Source of the DNA: Sva-07 sp963716095
Lineage (GTDB): Bacteria > Actinomycetota > Acidimicrobiia > Acidimicrobiales > Ilumatobacteraceae
Length of the DNA stretch: 64,000 nt
NCBI GenBank assembly: GCA_963716095.1
Contig: CAVQSV010000023.1
Location: 124,001-188,000, forward strand
Reading direction: 5' to 3'
The translations under genes were made by a program, and so were the position numbers. A model generated the notes under the pieces. That model saw only the letters and a list, made by a program, of their open reading frames with translations. It was not told where the DNA came from and made no database searches. Positions within the stretch are counted from its first letter, which is position 1; each line of letters begins with the position of its first letter. Below are positions 1-8,254 of this stretch, piece after piece.

Positions 1-92
1 CCCCACACCTCGTCGTGGTAGCGAAGATAGGCGTCGCCGATGTTGCGGCCGCCGGTGAGTGCCCACTCACAACGGACGGGTGGTTCGCTCAC
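1..92 (-). CDS. tag: DNA-3-methyladenine glycosylase I, N-terminal fragment
   Basis: Only the first 30 or so codons lie in the window; the gene continues beyond position 1. The GTG start at 92 overlaps the stop of the RidA gene (GTGA), so the two are translationally coupled. The visible N-terminus contains RCEWAL, then YLRYHDEVWG, which matches the start of the Tag family (an early RCxW followed by the Y-HD-EWG segment). Tag removes 3-methyladenine from alkylated DNA in base-excision repair. About twelve residues separate the two motifs, somewhat more than in the short E. coli form. The identification rests on these two motifs only, and the catalytic and zinc-binding parts are not visible. 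Confidence 0.6.
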   Translation of the reverse strand, partial: MSEPPVRCEWALTGGRNIGDAYLRYHDEVW

Positions 93-442
93 CCTTGTGG
101 GACGTGAGCCCAGGCCTCGACCTCGACGAGGAAGTTGCCGGGCAACGCCGCCACCCCCACCGTCGATCGGGCGGGACGGTGCGATCCGAGGGCCTCGGCG
201 TACGCCTCGTTGAACGCCGTGAAGTTCTCCATGTCGGTGAGGAAGCACGTGGTCTTGACCACATCGGCGAGCGTGGCGCCGACGGTGGCGAGTTGTGCTG
301 CGACGTTGGCCATGGTCTGGGTGGTCTCGGCGCGCACCCCACCGTCGACCTTGACACCGTCGCGCATGCCTCCCTGCCCGGAGACGATGACGAAGTCTCC
401 AGCACGGACGACCGGGGTGTAGGGACCAAGCGGCTTGCTCAT
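89..442 (-). CDS. RidA/YjgF/Rid family protein
   Basis: A 117-aa protein, the usual size for the Rid family, which hydrolyses reactive enamine/imine intermediates released by PLP enzymes. Visible family features are the early GDFVIVSGQGG strand, the QTMANVAAQL helix, the DVVKTTCFLTD segment and the C-terminal RSTVGVAALPGNFLVEVEAWA stretch, which carries the conserved Arg and the Glu of the active-site cleft. The ATG at 442 starts MSKPLGPYTP, a typical Rid N-terminus. It lies upstream of and overlaps the tag gene, and diverges from the lipoprotein gene at 509. The exact Rid subfamily is not clear. Confidence 0.85.
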   Translation of the reverse strand: MSKPLGPYTPVVRAGDFVIVSGQGGMRDGVKVDGGVRAETTQTMANVAAQLATVGATLADVVKTTCFLTDMENFTAFNEAYAEALGSHRPARSTVGVAALPGNFLVEVEAWAHVPQG

Positions 443-508
443 CTGGGCAAACGTAGCCGCGCGACCGCGACCGACAGGCTCCGAGACCCACCGGTATCGT
501 CGTCGGTG

Positions 509-1423
509 ATGTCTCCCATGCCCGCCCGTCGACCGTTCCTTCTCTCCCGTCGCGGGTTCGTGGCCGGCGTGGCTGCCACCGGCGTGCTCGCCGCTTGCGG
601 CTCGAGCGACGACTCGTCGGGCTCGGATGCCGCTGAGGGTGGGGAGGGAACCACCCCCGGGCTCACCTTCGGTCCGTTCGTGCTCGCCCAGCGGTTCCCT
701 CAAGACGTGCAGGAGCCGGGACTGCAGCGCCTGCCGATCAGCCTCGCCACTCCGGACGGCAGCATCGTCGCCGACGGCCCCGACACGTTGCGCGCCGAGG
801 TCGACGACGCTGACGGCAACTCGCTCGGTCTCAGCATCTCGACGGTCCGCCGCGACCTCGAGTCCGGTCCGTACTACAGCTTCCGAGTACCCATCGAGAC
901 ACCGGGGATCTACTACCTGCTCGTCGAAGGGGGCCCGGAAGGCGGCGCAGCGTTTCAGGTGATGGAGCCGGGTTCGGTGGAGGTGCCGGGCCCCGGCGAC
1001 GCGATGGCGCCGTTCGACACGCCCACCGTCGACGACCCTCGCGGCGTCGATCCGATCTGCACCCGCTCGCCGGAGCCGTGTCCGTTCCACGACGTGACGC
1101 TCACCGAAGCGTTGCTGGCCGGCAAGCCGGTCGCCTATCTGGTCGGTACGCCGGCGTTCTGCCAGACCGGAACGTGCGCTCCTGCGCTCGAGTCGATGAT
1201 CTCGGTGCAGGACCGCTTCGGTGAGACCTACACCTGGGTGCATGCCGAGGTCTACACCGACAACTCGGCGACGGTTCCGGCCGACGCTGTCGGTGCAGCG
1301 AATCTCAGCTTCGAGCCGGCGCTGTTCGTGATCGGCGCCGATGGCAACGTGATCGAGCGGCTCGATGCCGTGTGGGACGAGAGCGAACTCGTCGAAGTGC
1401 TCGAGCGCGCCGAATCGGCCTGA
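509..1423 (+). CDS. Secreted lipoprotein with C-terminal thioredoxin-like domain
   Basis: A 304-aa protein. The N-terminus has twin arginines (SRRGFVAG) and a lipobox LAAC, suggesting a Tat-exported lipoprotein. Residues of about 45-165 look like a beta-rich immunoglobulin-like module. The last 110 residues look thioredoxin-like, with the motif FCQTGTC (C-x4-C rather than C-x2-C), followed by FEPALFVIGADGNV, which resembles the strand-turn around the cis-Pro region and the loop after it. The ATG at 509 was chosen because it places the signal peptide at the N-terminus; the upstream reading frame lacks coding character. The function is not established; a redox or metal-binding role outside the membrane is an inference. 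The gene is convergent with erpA. Confidence 0.7.
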   Translation: MSPMPARRPFLLSRRGFVAGVAATGVLAACGSSDDSSGSDAAEGGEGTTPGLTFGPFVLAQRFPQDVQEPGLQRLPISLATPDGSIVADGPDTLRAEVDDADGNSLGLSISTVRRDLESGPYYSFRVPIETPGIYYLLVEGGPEGGAAFQVMEPGSVEVPGPGDAMAPFDTPTVDDPRGVDPICTRSPEPCPFHDVTLTEALLAGKPVAYLVGTPAFCQTGTCAPALESMISVQDRFGETYTWVHAEVYTDNSATVPADAVGAANLSFEPALFVIGADGNVIERLDAVWDESELVEVLERAESA

Positions 1424-1471
1424 CCACACGAGTCGGCCGACGCCCAGCGCCGGGCCCGTCGATCAGCGAAT

Positions 1472-1801
1472 TCAGGAGAAGCTGGAGCCGCAGCCGCAGG
1501 TGCGCGATGCGTTCGGATTCGTGATGGCGAACCCCGACTGATCGAGGCCGTCCTTGTAATCGAGCGTGGCACCTTCGAGCAGTTGCGCAGACGCCGGATC
1601 GACCACGACCTTCACGGTGCCGTCGTCGCCGTACGTGGCCTGGTTGTCGTCGGCGGCGATGTCGCCGTCGAAGAACATCTCGTACGAGAAGCCGCTGCAG
1701 CCACCCGGTCGAACCGCGACGCGCAGCGCCAGGTCCTCGGCACCTTCGTCGGCGAGCAACTGTCGAACTTTGACGGCAGCAGTGTCGGTGAGCGTGATCA
1801 T
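1472..1801 (-). CDS. erpA: Iron-sulfur cluster insertion protein ErpA (A-type carrier)
   Basis: A 109-aa HesB/IscA-family protein. The three conserved cysteines are visible: one in GGCSGFSYEM and two in the C-terminal CGCGSSFS. A-type carriers hand [4Fe-4S] or [2Fe-2S] clusters from the Suf scaffold to apo-enzymes in the cytoplasm. A strong Shine-Dalgarno (AGGAGG) lies just before the ATG at 1801. The SufR-like regulator gene ends 30 nt upstream on the same strand, so both are probably on one transcript, while mrp is divergent on the other side of the regulator. The three genes form a compact Fe-S biogenesis group. Confidence 0.92.
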   Translation of the reverse strand: MITLTDTAAVKVRQLLADEGAEDLALRVAVRPGGCSGFSYEMFFDGDIAADDNQATYGDDGTVKVVVDPASAQLLEGATLDYKDGLDQSGFAITNPNASRTCGCGSSFS

Positions 1802-1831
1802 TCGGAACCTCCTGGTTGCAGATGTCTCAAT

Positions 1832-2513
1832 TTAGCGGGAACCGACCGTGACACGACATGGCGTGCGGCTGGTCAGGGTGCAGAACTCGTCGACCTCGGC
1901 GTCGCCCATGTGCGCGACGAACCCGGCAACCAGACCTCGATGGAGCCCACACACGAGTTCTGGGTGCTGCTCGGCGAGTTCGGCGAACGGGCAGTGCCCG
2001 AACGCGACGACCGCTGCGTCGGGGTCGTCGGCGACATCGGTGACCACGGGGTCGAAGCCGAGGCGATCGAGGTCGGACACCACCGCTTCGAGCGTGGACG
2101 GCGCCTGCTCGTAGGGCCGGGCGCGGGCTGCGCCTTCACTGCGGCCGACCGATTCGGCATCGTCACCGCTCGCCTGCAGGCGAGCCGCCATCGCCAGCAC
2201 CATGCGGGCGAGCACGGGCATCGTGGGGGGTTCGAGGCCGAGCGAGGGAGCGTTCGCCGCGATCGAGTACCGGTGCTGCGGGCGGCCGACGTCGCCGCGC
2301 CCGCCGACCTCGACGTCGAGCAAACCGGCTTCGCGCATTCGTTCGAGGTGCGGGCGCACCGTGTTCGGGTGCAGCGCAAGCGACTCGGAGATGTCGGCGG
2401 TGGCGAGCGGCTGCGACGACCGGGCGAGTTCGAGGTAGATCGCGTCAGCGCGTGTTGTCGCCGAGCGCCTTGAGCAGATCGAGCTGCGGCGGTGTGCGGG
2501 CGTCGCGGTCCAC
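1832..2513 (-). CDS. SufR-like winged-helix Fe-S regulator (apparent +1 frameshift)
   Basis: A winged-helix DNA-binding domain (LATADISESLALHPNTVRPHL, with VGRPQHRY as the wing) is followed by a C-terminal domain with four cysteines (HCPF, LVCGLHRGL, FCTL, PCRV). This Cys arrangement is typical of SufR-type regulators that sense Fe-S status. The N-terminal 22 codons (GTG at 2513, reading DRDARTPPQLDLLKALGDNTR) lie in another frame. Removing one C near 2446 restores LGDNTRYAIYLELA, the family sequence, giving 226 aa. The gene is therefore either hit by a sequence error or recently broken. It sits between erpA (same strand) and mrp (divergent, 31 nt away), which fits a regulator of Fe-S assembly. 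The DNA target is not known. Confidence 0.75.
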
Positions 2514-2544
2514 ACCCGGAGATTACACGGTTTCGGCCGGTAAA

Positions 2545-3762
2545 ATGCCAGACATGCCCGCCGACACCGCGCCCACCGTGTCCGCTCCACCCACCGATGC
2601 CGAGGTGATGGAAGCGCTCAGCAGCGTGATCGACCCCGAACTCGGCGCCGACATCGTCACGCTCGGCATGGTGCCGTCGGTCGACATCTCCCCCGACGGC
2701 GTCGTGACCGTCGGCGTCAAGCTCACGATCCGTGGATGCCCCCTGCGAGCGGAGATCAAGCGCGAGGTCGAGGGCAAGGTGTCGCTGCACCCGGGCGTCA
2801 CCGACGTGAAGATCTCCTGGGGCGAAATGGACGCCGACGAGCGCACCGAAGTGATGACCAAAGCCCGGTGGAACGCCCGCCAGAACGCCCCCGACACCGA
2901 GATCCCGCTGAGCTGCAAGGTGCTCGCCATCGCCAGCGGCAAGGGCGGCGTCGGCAAGAGCTCGGTCACGGTCAACCTCGCCGCCGCGCTCGCCGGTGCG
3001 GGCCACACCGTCGGCGTCCTCGACGCCGACATCTGGGGCTTCTCCGTGCCGAGGCTGCTCGGCATCTCCGATCGGATGCAAGCCCACCAGGTCGAAGGAT
3101 CCGACAAGCCCAAGATCGTGCCCAACGAACGCCTCGTCGGCGACGGCGTACTCAAGGTCGTGTCGACCGGATTCCTGGTCGACGAGGACACCGCCCTGAT
3201 GTGGCGGGGCCTGATGCTGACCAAGGCCGTCGAGCAGTTCCTGCGCGATGTGCAGTGGGGCGAGCTCGACTATCTCCTCATCGACATGCCGCCGGGTACC
3301 GGCGACGTCCAGATGGGCCTCGCCCGCATGCTGCCGAACACCGAGTTGATCGTGGTCACCACCCCGGCGCTCGCTGCGCAGAAGGTCGCCCAGCGCGCTG
3401 CCGACATGGCCCAGCGCAGCTTCCTCAAGGTGGTCGGTGTGATCGAGAACATGAGCGCATTCGTGTGCGACCACGGCGAGTCGTACGCATTGTTCGGCTC
3501 GGGCGGCGGCGACGCACTCGCCCAGGCGATCGATGCCCCGCTGCTCGGTCAGGTGCCGCTCGAAGCGGCGGTTGCCGCTGGCGGCGACGCCGGCGACCCC
3601 GTATCGCTCGACGGCGACGGTGCTGCCGCCGATGCCTTCCGCTCGATCGCCCAGCAGATCCTCACCGACATCGCACCCCCGGCACCGCCCGTCGATGTCG
3701 ACCTGGCCGGCTGCACCGCCCACGAGTTCGAGGCGATCACCCCCGTCACCGTCACCCGCTAG
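2545..3762 (+). CDS. mrp: Mrp/NBP35-family Fe-S carrier ATPase
   Basis: A 405-aa protein. Residues of about 15-90 form the MIP18/DUF59 domain (VMEALSSVIDPELGADIVTLGMV). The P-loop domain follows, with the deviant Walker A GKGGVGKSS at about residue 131, DADIWGFSVPRLLG, and LLIDMPPGTGD. Mrp/ApbC proteins bind and transfer Fe-S clusters in an ATP-dependent way. The C-terminal ENMS motif is followed by FVCDHGES, so only one Cys of the usual C-x-x-C is present, as in a number of actinobacterial homologues. The ATG at 2545 follows an AT-rich stretch; another ATG lies three codons later. Its promoter region is the 31-bp gap shared with the SufR-like gene, so autoregulation by that protein is plausible. 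Confidence 0.93.
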   Translation: MPDMPADTAPTVSAPPTDAEVMEALSSVIDPELGADIVTLGMVPSVDISPDGVVTVGVKLTIRGCPLRAEIKREVEGKVSLHPGVTDVKISWGEMDADERTEVMTKARWNARQNAPDTEIPLSCKVLAIASGKGGVGKSSVTVNLAAALAGAGHTVGVLDADIWGFSVPRLLGISDRMQAHQVEGSDKPKIVPNERLVGDGVLKVVSTGFLVDEDTALMWRGLMLTKAVEQFLRDVQWGELDYLLIDMPPGTGDVQMGLARMLPNTELIVVTTPALAAQKVAQRAADMAQRSFLKVVGVIENMSAFVCDHGESYALFGSGGGDALAQAIDAPLLGQVPLEAAVAAGGDAGDPVSLDGDGAAADAFRSIAQQILTDIAPPAPPVDVDLAGCTAHEFEAITPVTVTR

Positions 3763-3797
3763 CTGTTGCGCTTGGTGTCAGACACCAAACGCAACAG
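3763..3797. repeat. Intergenic palindrome with GGTGTC-core (copy 1), likely bidirectional terminator
   Basis: The arms CTGTTGCG-TTGGTGTC and GACACCAA-CGCAACAG are complementary over 16 bp with one mismatch around a central A. The 13-bp core GGTGTC-N-GACACC also occurs at 37185-37205 and 37856-37890 with different but again complementary flanks. This copy begins right after the mrp stop codon and ends just before the stop of the NUDIX gene, so it separates convergent genes. There is no T-tract, so it is terminator-like rather than a classical intrinsic terminator. Confidence 0.7.
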
Positions 3798-3800
3798 GAG

Positions 3801-4637
3801 CTACAGGGCGTCGTAGTCGGAGTCGCCGGGCATGGCGACGCCGACGATGCGACCGTCGGCGTCTCGCCGGATCTTCGGCAAGATGCACGGCGGCTGCTCG
3901 ATCGCAGCGCCGGCAGCCAATGCTGCAGTGGCCGTGGGGTGCGGCTCGAGGAAACGCAGGTTCGCCATCGTCGGGGGCATCATCATCAACTCGCCGTCGG
4001 CCTGCATCCGGAGTGCCTCGGCCGGCCGCACCCAGAGACTGTCGACGGTTTCCTTGTCGTCGTGCAACGGTTCCTGATCGCTCGGCATCTCGGCCAGGAA
4101 GAACCGGGTGTCGAAGCGGCGCTGTTCGCCGATCGGGGTGATCCAGTGATCGACGTAGTGGGTCGTCGACAGGTCGAGCACGAGGTCGTCGCGGCGGCAG
4201 AGTGCCACCAGCGACAGCGAACTGTCGCGATCGTGGATCTCGTGGCGATCCTCGTTGCGCAACTCCAGTGGTCCACCATCGCGCCGCTGCGCGAGCAGCA
4301 CCCCCGCCTCCTCGAAACACTCGCGAATGGCGGCCACCCAGTAGGCCAGACCACCTCGGTCGATACCGAGTTGCTCGCTGGCGCTGGCATCGTCGAGCCC
4401 GCGGCAGAACGGTGCGATGTCGTCGGCGCCGTCGACCCCGTCGACCCGACCGCCCGGGAACACGTACATTCCGGCGCCGAACACGGCGCTGGCCGTGCGG
4501 CGCAACATGAAGACCTCGACGCCCGGCTCGCCGTCGACGGCATCGCGCACCAGCATCACCGTTGCCGCCGGCTTGACCGGAACGAGTTCCGGATCGATCG
4601 GGGTGCGAACAGGCGGGTTGGAGGCGGAGCCGGTCAT
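3801..4637 (-). CDS. NUDIX hydrolase (NUDT19-like, long insertion in Nudix box)
   Basis: A 278-aa protein. The Nudix box is split: GG at residues 62-63, then RECFEEAG at 105-112, with an insertion of about 40 residues between the Gly-Gly and the REUXEE helix. This layout is seen in the NUDT7/NUDT19-like group that hydrolyses CoA and related diphosphates. The N-terminal strand AATVMLVRDA and the MYVFPGGRVD segment support the fold. The substrate cannot be read from sequence; CoA or acyl-CoA is an inference from the group. The gene is convergent with mrp and divergent from the CoA transferase at 4706, with only 68 bp between the two starts. Confidence 0.85.
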   Translation of the reverse strand: MTGSASNPPVRTPIDPELVPVKPAATVMLVRDAVDGEPGVEVFMLRRTASAVFGAGMYVFPGGRVDGVDGADDIAPFCRGLDDASASEQLGIDRGGLAYWVAAIRECFEEAGVLLAQRRDGGPLELRNEDRHEIHDRDSSLSLVALCRRDDLVLDLSTTHYVDHWITPIGEQRRFDTRFFLAEMPSDQEPLHDDKETVDSLWVRPAEALRMQADGELMMMPPTMANLRFLEPHPTATAALAAGAAIEQPPCILPKIRRDADGRIVGVAMPGDSDYDAL

Positions 4638-4705
4638 GTTCGAATGACGGTAGCGAACCGGCGCTGCCGGGTTTCGATCGAGCCAGGGCGACCTACCGTG
4701 GGGGT

Positions 4706-5998
4706 ATGAACGCCGTCGCCCTCCACGCTCCGAATCAACCCGTCGATGTGCTCGAACACATCACGCCCGGCACCCAGATCATCGTGCCGCTCGGCAACGG
4801 CGAAGCCACCGCGGTCATGGAGCAGATCGACGCGGCTGCCGCAGCGAACGATCCGCGCATCGACGAGGTCCGGGTGCACCAGATGCATGCCATCCACGAT
4901 CGGCCGTATCTGCACGGCGCGTACGGCACGCGCCTCAAGCACATCTCGTACTTCTTGTCGCACATCACCCGCCCGCACTTCAAGAGCGGGGCCATCGGGT
5001 TGGTGCCCGCACACTTCTCCGAGGTCTACGCGTTGATGAGGATGCGTACGGAGGACCCGCTGGTGATCGCGGCTGCTTCCCCACCGGACCGTCACGGCTA
5101 CTTCTCGCTCGGCGTGTCGGCCGACTACACCTCGAGCTTCATCGGCCGTGGCCGATTCTTCCTCGAGGTCACCGACGACATGCCCCGCACGTTCGGCCGC
5201 AACCAGATCCACGTGTCGCAGGTGGTCGGCTGGTGTCAGAGCAACCGTCAGCTCGCCGAGGTGCCGCCCGCCGCACCCGGCGACACCGATCGCCGGATCG
5301 CCGAACTGGTCGCCGAACGCATCCCGAACGGTGCAACGATCCAGACCGGCATCGGTGCCATCCCGAACGCGATCATGGCGTCGCTGTCCGAGCACAAGGA
5401 TCTCGGCGTGCACACCGAGCTCGTGTCCGATGGCGTCATCGACCTGATGGAGTCCGGTGTGGTCAACGGAGTGCGCAAACGACTCAACCGCACCAAGGTG
5501 GTCGGCACGTTCGCGCTCGGCACGCGCCGGTTGCACGAGTTCCTCCACGAGAACACGGCGATCGAGCTGCACGCAGTTCGCTACGTGAACGACCCGCGCA
5601 TCATCGCGAACGAACGCAACTTCGTGTCGATCAACGCCACCCTCACCGTCGACTTCCTGGGCCAGTGCGCCTCGGAGACGATCGGCGGCCAGTACTACTC
5701 GTCGTCCGGCGGCCAGAACGACTTCGCTCGCGGCGCTGCCTACTCCGAAGGTGGCCAAGGCTTCGTGGTGTCGCACTCGATGACGTCGCACGGCGCCTCA
5801 CGCATCGTGCCGCAGCTCGCGGCCGGCGACGTGGTGACGACCCCCAAGAACACCGTCGACAAGATCGTCACCGAGTGGGGTGTCGCCGAACTGCGAGGAC
5901 GTTCGATCCGCGAGCGGACCCGTGCGCTGATCGCCGTTGCCCACCCCGACCACCGTGACGAATTGACCGCTCAGGCTCGAGCGCTCAGCTACCTCTGA
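4706..5998 (+). CDS. Acetyl-CoA hydrolase/transferase family (4-hydroxybutyrate-type CoA transferase)
   Basis: A 430-aa protein of the usual length. It carries the two-domain CoA-transferase pattern: an N-terminal domain with the VPLGNGEAT loop, then the oxyanion-loop region GIGAIPNAIMASL followed by HTELVSDGVIDLMESGVV, and a C-terminal GGQNDFARGA segment. Family members move CoA between carboxylates (4-hydroxybutyrate, acetate, propionate, succinate) through a glutamyl-CoA intermediate. The closest group by motif is the AbfT/Cat2-like branch, but substrate assignment is inference. The ATG at 4706 is preceded by GTGGGGGT, a purine-rich ribosome site. The gene stands alone, convergent with the cytochrome c biogenesis pair. 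Confidence 0.85.
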   Translation: MNAVALHAPNQPVDVLEHITPGTQIIVPLGNGEATAVMEQIDAAAAANDPRIDEVRVHQMHAIHDRPYLHGAYGTRLKHISYFLSHITRPHFKSGAIGLVPAHFSEVYALMRMRTEDPLVIAAASPPDRHGYFSLGVSADYTSSFIGRGRFFLEVTDDMPRTFGRNQIHVSQVVGWCQSNRQLAEVPPAAPGDTDRRIAELVAERIPNGATIQTGIGAIPNAIMASLSEHKDLGVHTELVSDGVIDLMESGVVNGVRKRLNRTKVVGTFALGTRRLHEFLHENTAIELHAVRYVNDPRIIANERNFVSINATLTVDFLGQCASETIGGQYYSSSGGQNDFARGAAYSEGGQGFVVSHSMTSHGASRIVPQLAAGDVVTTPKNTVDKIVTEWGVAELRGRSIRERTRALIAVAHPDHRDELTAQARALSYL

Positions 5999-6028
5999 GC
6001 ACCGCCGGGCATCGGGGGCCGGAACCGC

Positions 6029-6904
6029 TCAGGGGGCGCTGGTCGACGACGGCTCGTCGACGGGCGCCTGCGGCGCATCGATCGCAGCGTTGGGACGCGA
6101 CCAGGCGTAGAGCATCGCTCCGCCGACGATGGCGGCCATCACGAGGCCGACGATCTGCCAGTGGTCGGTCAGGAACACCGTGGCCTGCGCCTGACGCTCG
6201 AGCGCCCAGTCGGTGATCGGGTCGCCCTCTTCTCGGATGTCGACCCAGTAGAAGTACCAGAGCAGGTACATGCCCGACAGCGTCACGAACACCGCAGCGA
6301 TCCGATCGACGTACTGCAAGCTGCCTCGCAGCAGCTTGAGCAGGCCGGTGTTGGCAGATGCCAGCGCAATCGTCAGGGCGCTCACCAGCAGCGCCATCCC
6401 CGCGCCGTAGGCGAGCATGTTGCCGACGCCGGAGGCCAGGCCGTCGCGGCGGGTCGTGCTGAACACGGTGGCGATGAACAGCCCGATCGTGCAGCCGATC
6501 GAAGCAACGGCGTAGGCGATGCCGTACACGAACATCGCTCCCACGGTCTGCTTGGGGCCCTCGCCACCGGTGTCGAGACGGGGCGTCATGAACGGCAGCT
6601 TGTAGCCGAACAGCATGGCGACACCGAGCACGAGCAGCGCCACACCGATGGCGCCCGTGGCGTACTTCGCGTTCTCGTTGATCCAGTTGGTGAAGTTGTA
6701 CGAGATGACGCCGGCGACCAGGAACACCGAGAGGAATCCGGCCGACACCGCGGCGCTGACGATCACGGCACGGCGCATGGTGGCCCGCTGCGACCCGGGC
6801 ATCGTGCCCTGCAGGCCGAGGAAGTACATGAGATAGGTGGGCAGGAGGATGAACCCGCACGGGTTGACCGCTGCCACCATGCCACGGATGAACGACAGGC
6901 TCAT
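6029..6904 (-). CDS. ccdA: CcdA-type cytochrome c biogenesis transmembrane protein
   Basis: A 291-aa membrane protein with about seven hydrophobic helices. It starts with MSLSFIRGMVAAVNPCGFILLP, containing the NPCG redox cysteine of helix 1; the second cysteine is in the later helix segment SIGCTIGLF. CcdA proteins carry electrons from cytoplasmic thioredoxin across the membrane to extracytoplasmic thiol proteins. The start at 6904 overlaps the stop of the upstream thioredoxin-like gene (ATGA), so the pair is coupled and probably forms one reductive relay for apocytochrome c, useful for the caa3 oxidase encoded downstream. Symbol by similarity; ScsB- or DsbD-like roles are possible. Confidence 0.88.
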   Translation of the reverse strand: MSLSFIRGMVAAVNPCGFILLPTYLMYFLGLQGTMPGSQRATMRRAVIVSAAVSAGFLSVFLVAGVISYNFTNWINENAKYATGAIGVALLVLGVAMLFGYKLPFMTPRLDTGGEGPKQTVGAMFVYGIAYAVASIGCTIGLFIATVFSTTRRDGLASGVGNMLAYGAGMALLVSALTIALASANTGLLKLLRGSLQYVDRIAAVFVTLSGMYLLWYFYWVDIREEGDPITDWALERQAQATVFLTDHWQIVGLVMAAIVGGAMLYAWSRPNAAIDAPQAPVDEPSSTSAP

Positions 6905-7497
6905 GCGGAGCCCTGGTCGGCAGCGAGCAGGTCGGCGACCTTGCCACGCAGCTCGTCGGCGTCGAGCGCCCCGGTCTGCTCCACGATCGTGCCGTCGGAG
7001 GTGACGAACAGCGTGATCGGCATGGCGGTGGCTCCGATGGCGTCGGCGAGGTCGGCGAAGTCGTCGCGGAACAGGTCGTACTCGACGCCTCGTTCGCCGG
7101 CGAATCGCTCCATCACCTCGACCGAGTCGAGGGTGTTGACGCCGATGAAACGGGCGTCGTCGGTCTCGGCGTCGACCTCGGCGAAGTCGGGCAGTTCCTT
7201 GGCGCACGGCGGGCAGGTCGAGTACCAGAGGTTGACCACCAGCGGCTCGCCGAGCAGGTCGGCGGTGGTGACGTCGTTGCCGTCGCGGTCGAGCAGCACG
7301 ACGTCGGGGAACGGGTCGCCCTGCACATCGTCGTTGCCGAGGCCGTCGTTCGGGAAGGTCACCACGGCGCTCGGGTCGTCCAACGCGGCATCGATCTCGG
7401 TGTCGTTGTCGTCAGAACTCTGAGCCCAGACGAAGACACCGATCACCGCAACGGCCACGACCAGCGACCCGACGAGGAGGCGGGGACGAATCTTCAC
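6901..7497 (-). CDS. Membrane-anchored TlpA/ResA-like thiol-disulfide oxidoreductase
   Basis: A 198-aa protein. The GTG at 7497 starts KIRPRLLVGSLVVAVAVIG, an N-terminal signal anchor. The thioredoxin fold follows with the active site WYSTCPPCAKELPDF and the cis-Pro region TAMPITLFV. ResA/TlpA proteins reduce heme-binding cysteines of apocytochromes c or assist copper-site assembly outside the membrane. It is coupled to ccdA by a 4-nt overlap, which would supply its reductant. GTG was preferred over the upstream in-frame ATG (7641) because it gives the membrane anchor directly at the N-terminus. Confidence 0.9.
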   Translation of the reverse strand: MKIRPRLLVGSLVVAVAVIGVFVWAQSSDDNDTEIDAALDDPSAVVTFPNDGLGNDDVQGDPFPDVVLLDRDGNDVTTADLLGEPLVVNLWYSTCPPCAKELPDFAEVDAETDDARFIGVNTLDSVEVMERFAGERGVEYDLFRDDFADLADAIGATAMPITLFVTSDGTIVEQTGALDADELRGKVADLLAADQGSA

Positions 7498-7603
7498 GTG
7501 ACCGAGGCTACTGACACCGCCCGCAGCCGCCGATTCGCCCCCGTGCGTTGTTCGTATTCGTTCACCAGTACCGGTTCGGGCCGTCGGCACCCCGTTTGCG
7601 GGA

Positions 7604-7633
7604 CAGTTCGGGTGTGGGGGGTCACCCGAACTG
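7604..7633 (-). terminator. Hairpin downstream of the WhiB gene
   Basis: The arms CAGTTCGGGTG and CACCCGAACTG (11 bp, no mismatch) enclose an 8-nt loop. It lies 35 nt beyond the whiB stop on the minus strand and about 105 nt before the start of the TlpA-like gene, so it probably separates the two transcripts. No clear T-run follows. Confidence 0.6.
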
Positions 7634-7668
7634 CCACACAAACATGAGCAGCGGCTCGCACGGTTGCG

Positions 7669-8130
7669 TCAGGCCACCGCGACCGGACCGAGTTCGTCGA
7701 TCACCATCTCCGGACGCGGGTGCTTCGGCGGCCGACCGCAAGGACGCTTGTTGGCGATGATCCGGCCGCCCGAGAGCAGCTCACCGCCCCAGACGCCCCA
7801 CGGCTCTTCCCGCTCGAGCGCACCGGCGAGGCACTCGGCCTGCAAGGGGCACAGGCCGCACATCGCCTTCGCTCTCGCGATGTCGATGACGTTGTCGGAG
7901 AAGAACAGGGCGCTGAGCGTGCCGTGGCCGTCCGCGCAGCGCGCGACCGGACGTCGGACCGCCTCCTCGCCGGGTGGTCTCGGACTGTCGGGTTCTCGCG
8001 GTTCGAGCAGAGCCGAGCCGGAGGGTCCAATGAGCTTGGAGTCGTGCATGGTGCTGTGTTCCTGTTCGAAGTTGGTGCTGGTTTCAATGACGGTTTCGGT
8101 GACGGTGTTGGGAGCTTCGGTGAGTGTCAT
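7669..8130 (-). CDS. WhiB-family iron-sulfur transcription regulator
   Basis: A 153-aa protein. The four cluster-binding cysteines are at about residues 65, 91, 94 and 100 (RCADG then CGLCPLQAEC). The family's beta-turn GVWGGE and a basic tail (NKRPCGRPPKHPR) that could contact DNA follow. WhiB-like proteins bind a [4Fe-4S] cluster and regulate transcription together with the primary sigma factor. The ATG at 8130 is preceded by GAAAGG at a good distance, which decided the start. The N-terminal 60 residues are poorly conserved and unusually long. The gene is flanked by hairpins on both sides, suggesting a monocistronic unit. The subfamily is not assigned. Confidence 0.9.
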   Translation of the reverse strand: MTLTEAPNTVTETVIETSTNFEQEHSTMHDSKLIGPSGSALLEPREPDSPRPPGEEAVRRPVARCADGHGTLSALFFSDNVIDIARAKAMCGLCPLQAECLAGALEREEPWGVWGGELLSGGRIIANKRPCGRPPKHPRPEMVIDELGPVAVA

Positions 8131-8190
8131 GGTCGATGCCTTTCGGGTGATGCTGGGTGTGGGTTGATGGAACTGGAAGGAATGGGCCGG

Positions 8191-8230
8191 AAAAACCAAA
8201 GAGGCCGCCGGGTCGGAACCCGGCGGCCTC
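8191..8230 (-). terminator. Rho-independent terminator of the 71-aa ORF
   Basis: A perfect 13-bp stem, GAGGCCGCCGGGT paired with ACCCGGCGGCCTC, with a 4-nt loop (8201-8230), is followed on the minus strand by TTTGGTTTTT (8200-8191). This is the best canonical intrinsic terminator in the window. It lies 25 nt after the stop of the small ORF at 8255-8470 and before the whiB gene. Confidence 0.85.
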
Positions 8231-8254
8231 GTGAGAGGTGATCTGACGTTGGTG

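Noticed and set aside
2736..4709. A 657-codon Arg-rich ORF covering mrp and the NUDIX gene
   Set aside because: Arg/Pro/Gly-rich shadow frame with no domain; both real genes are well supported on their own strands.
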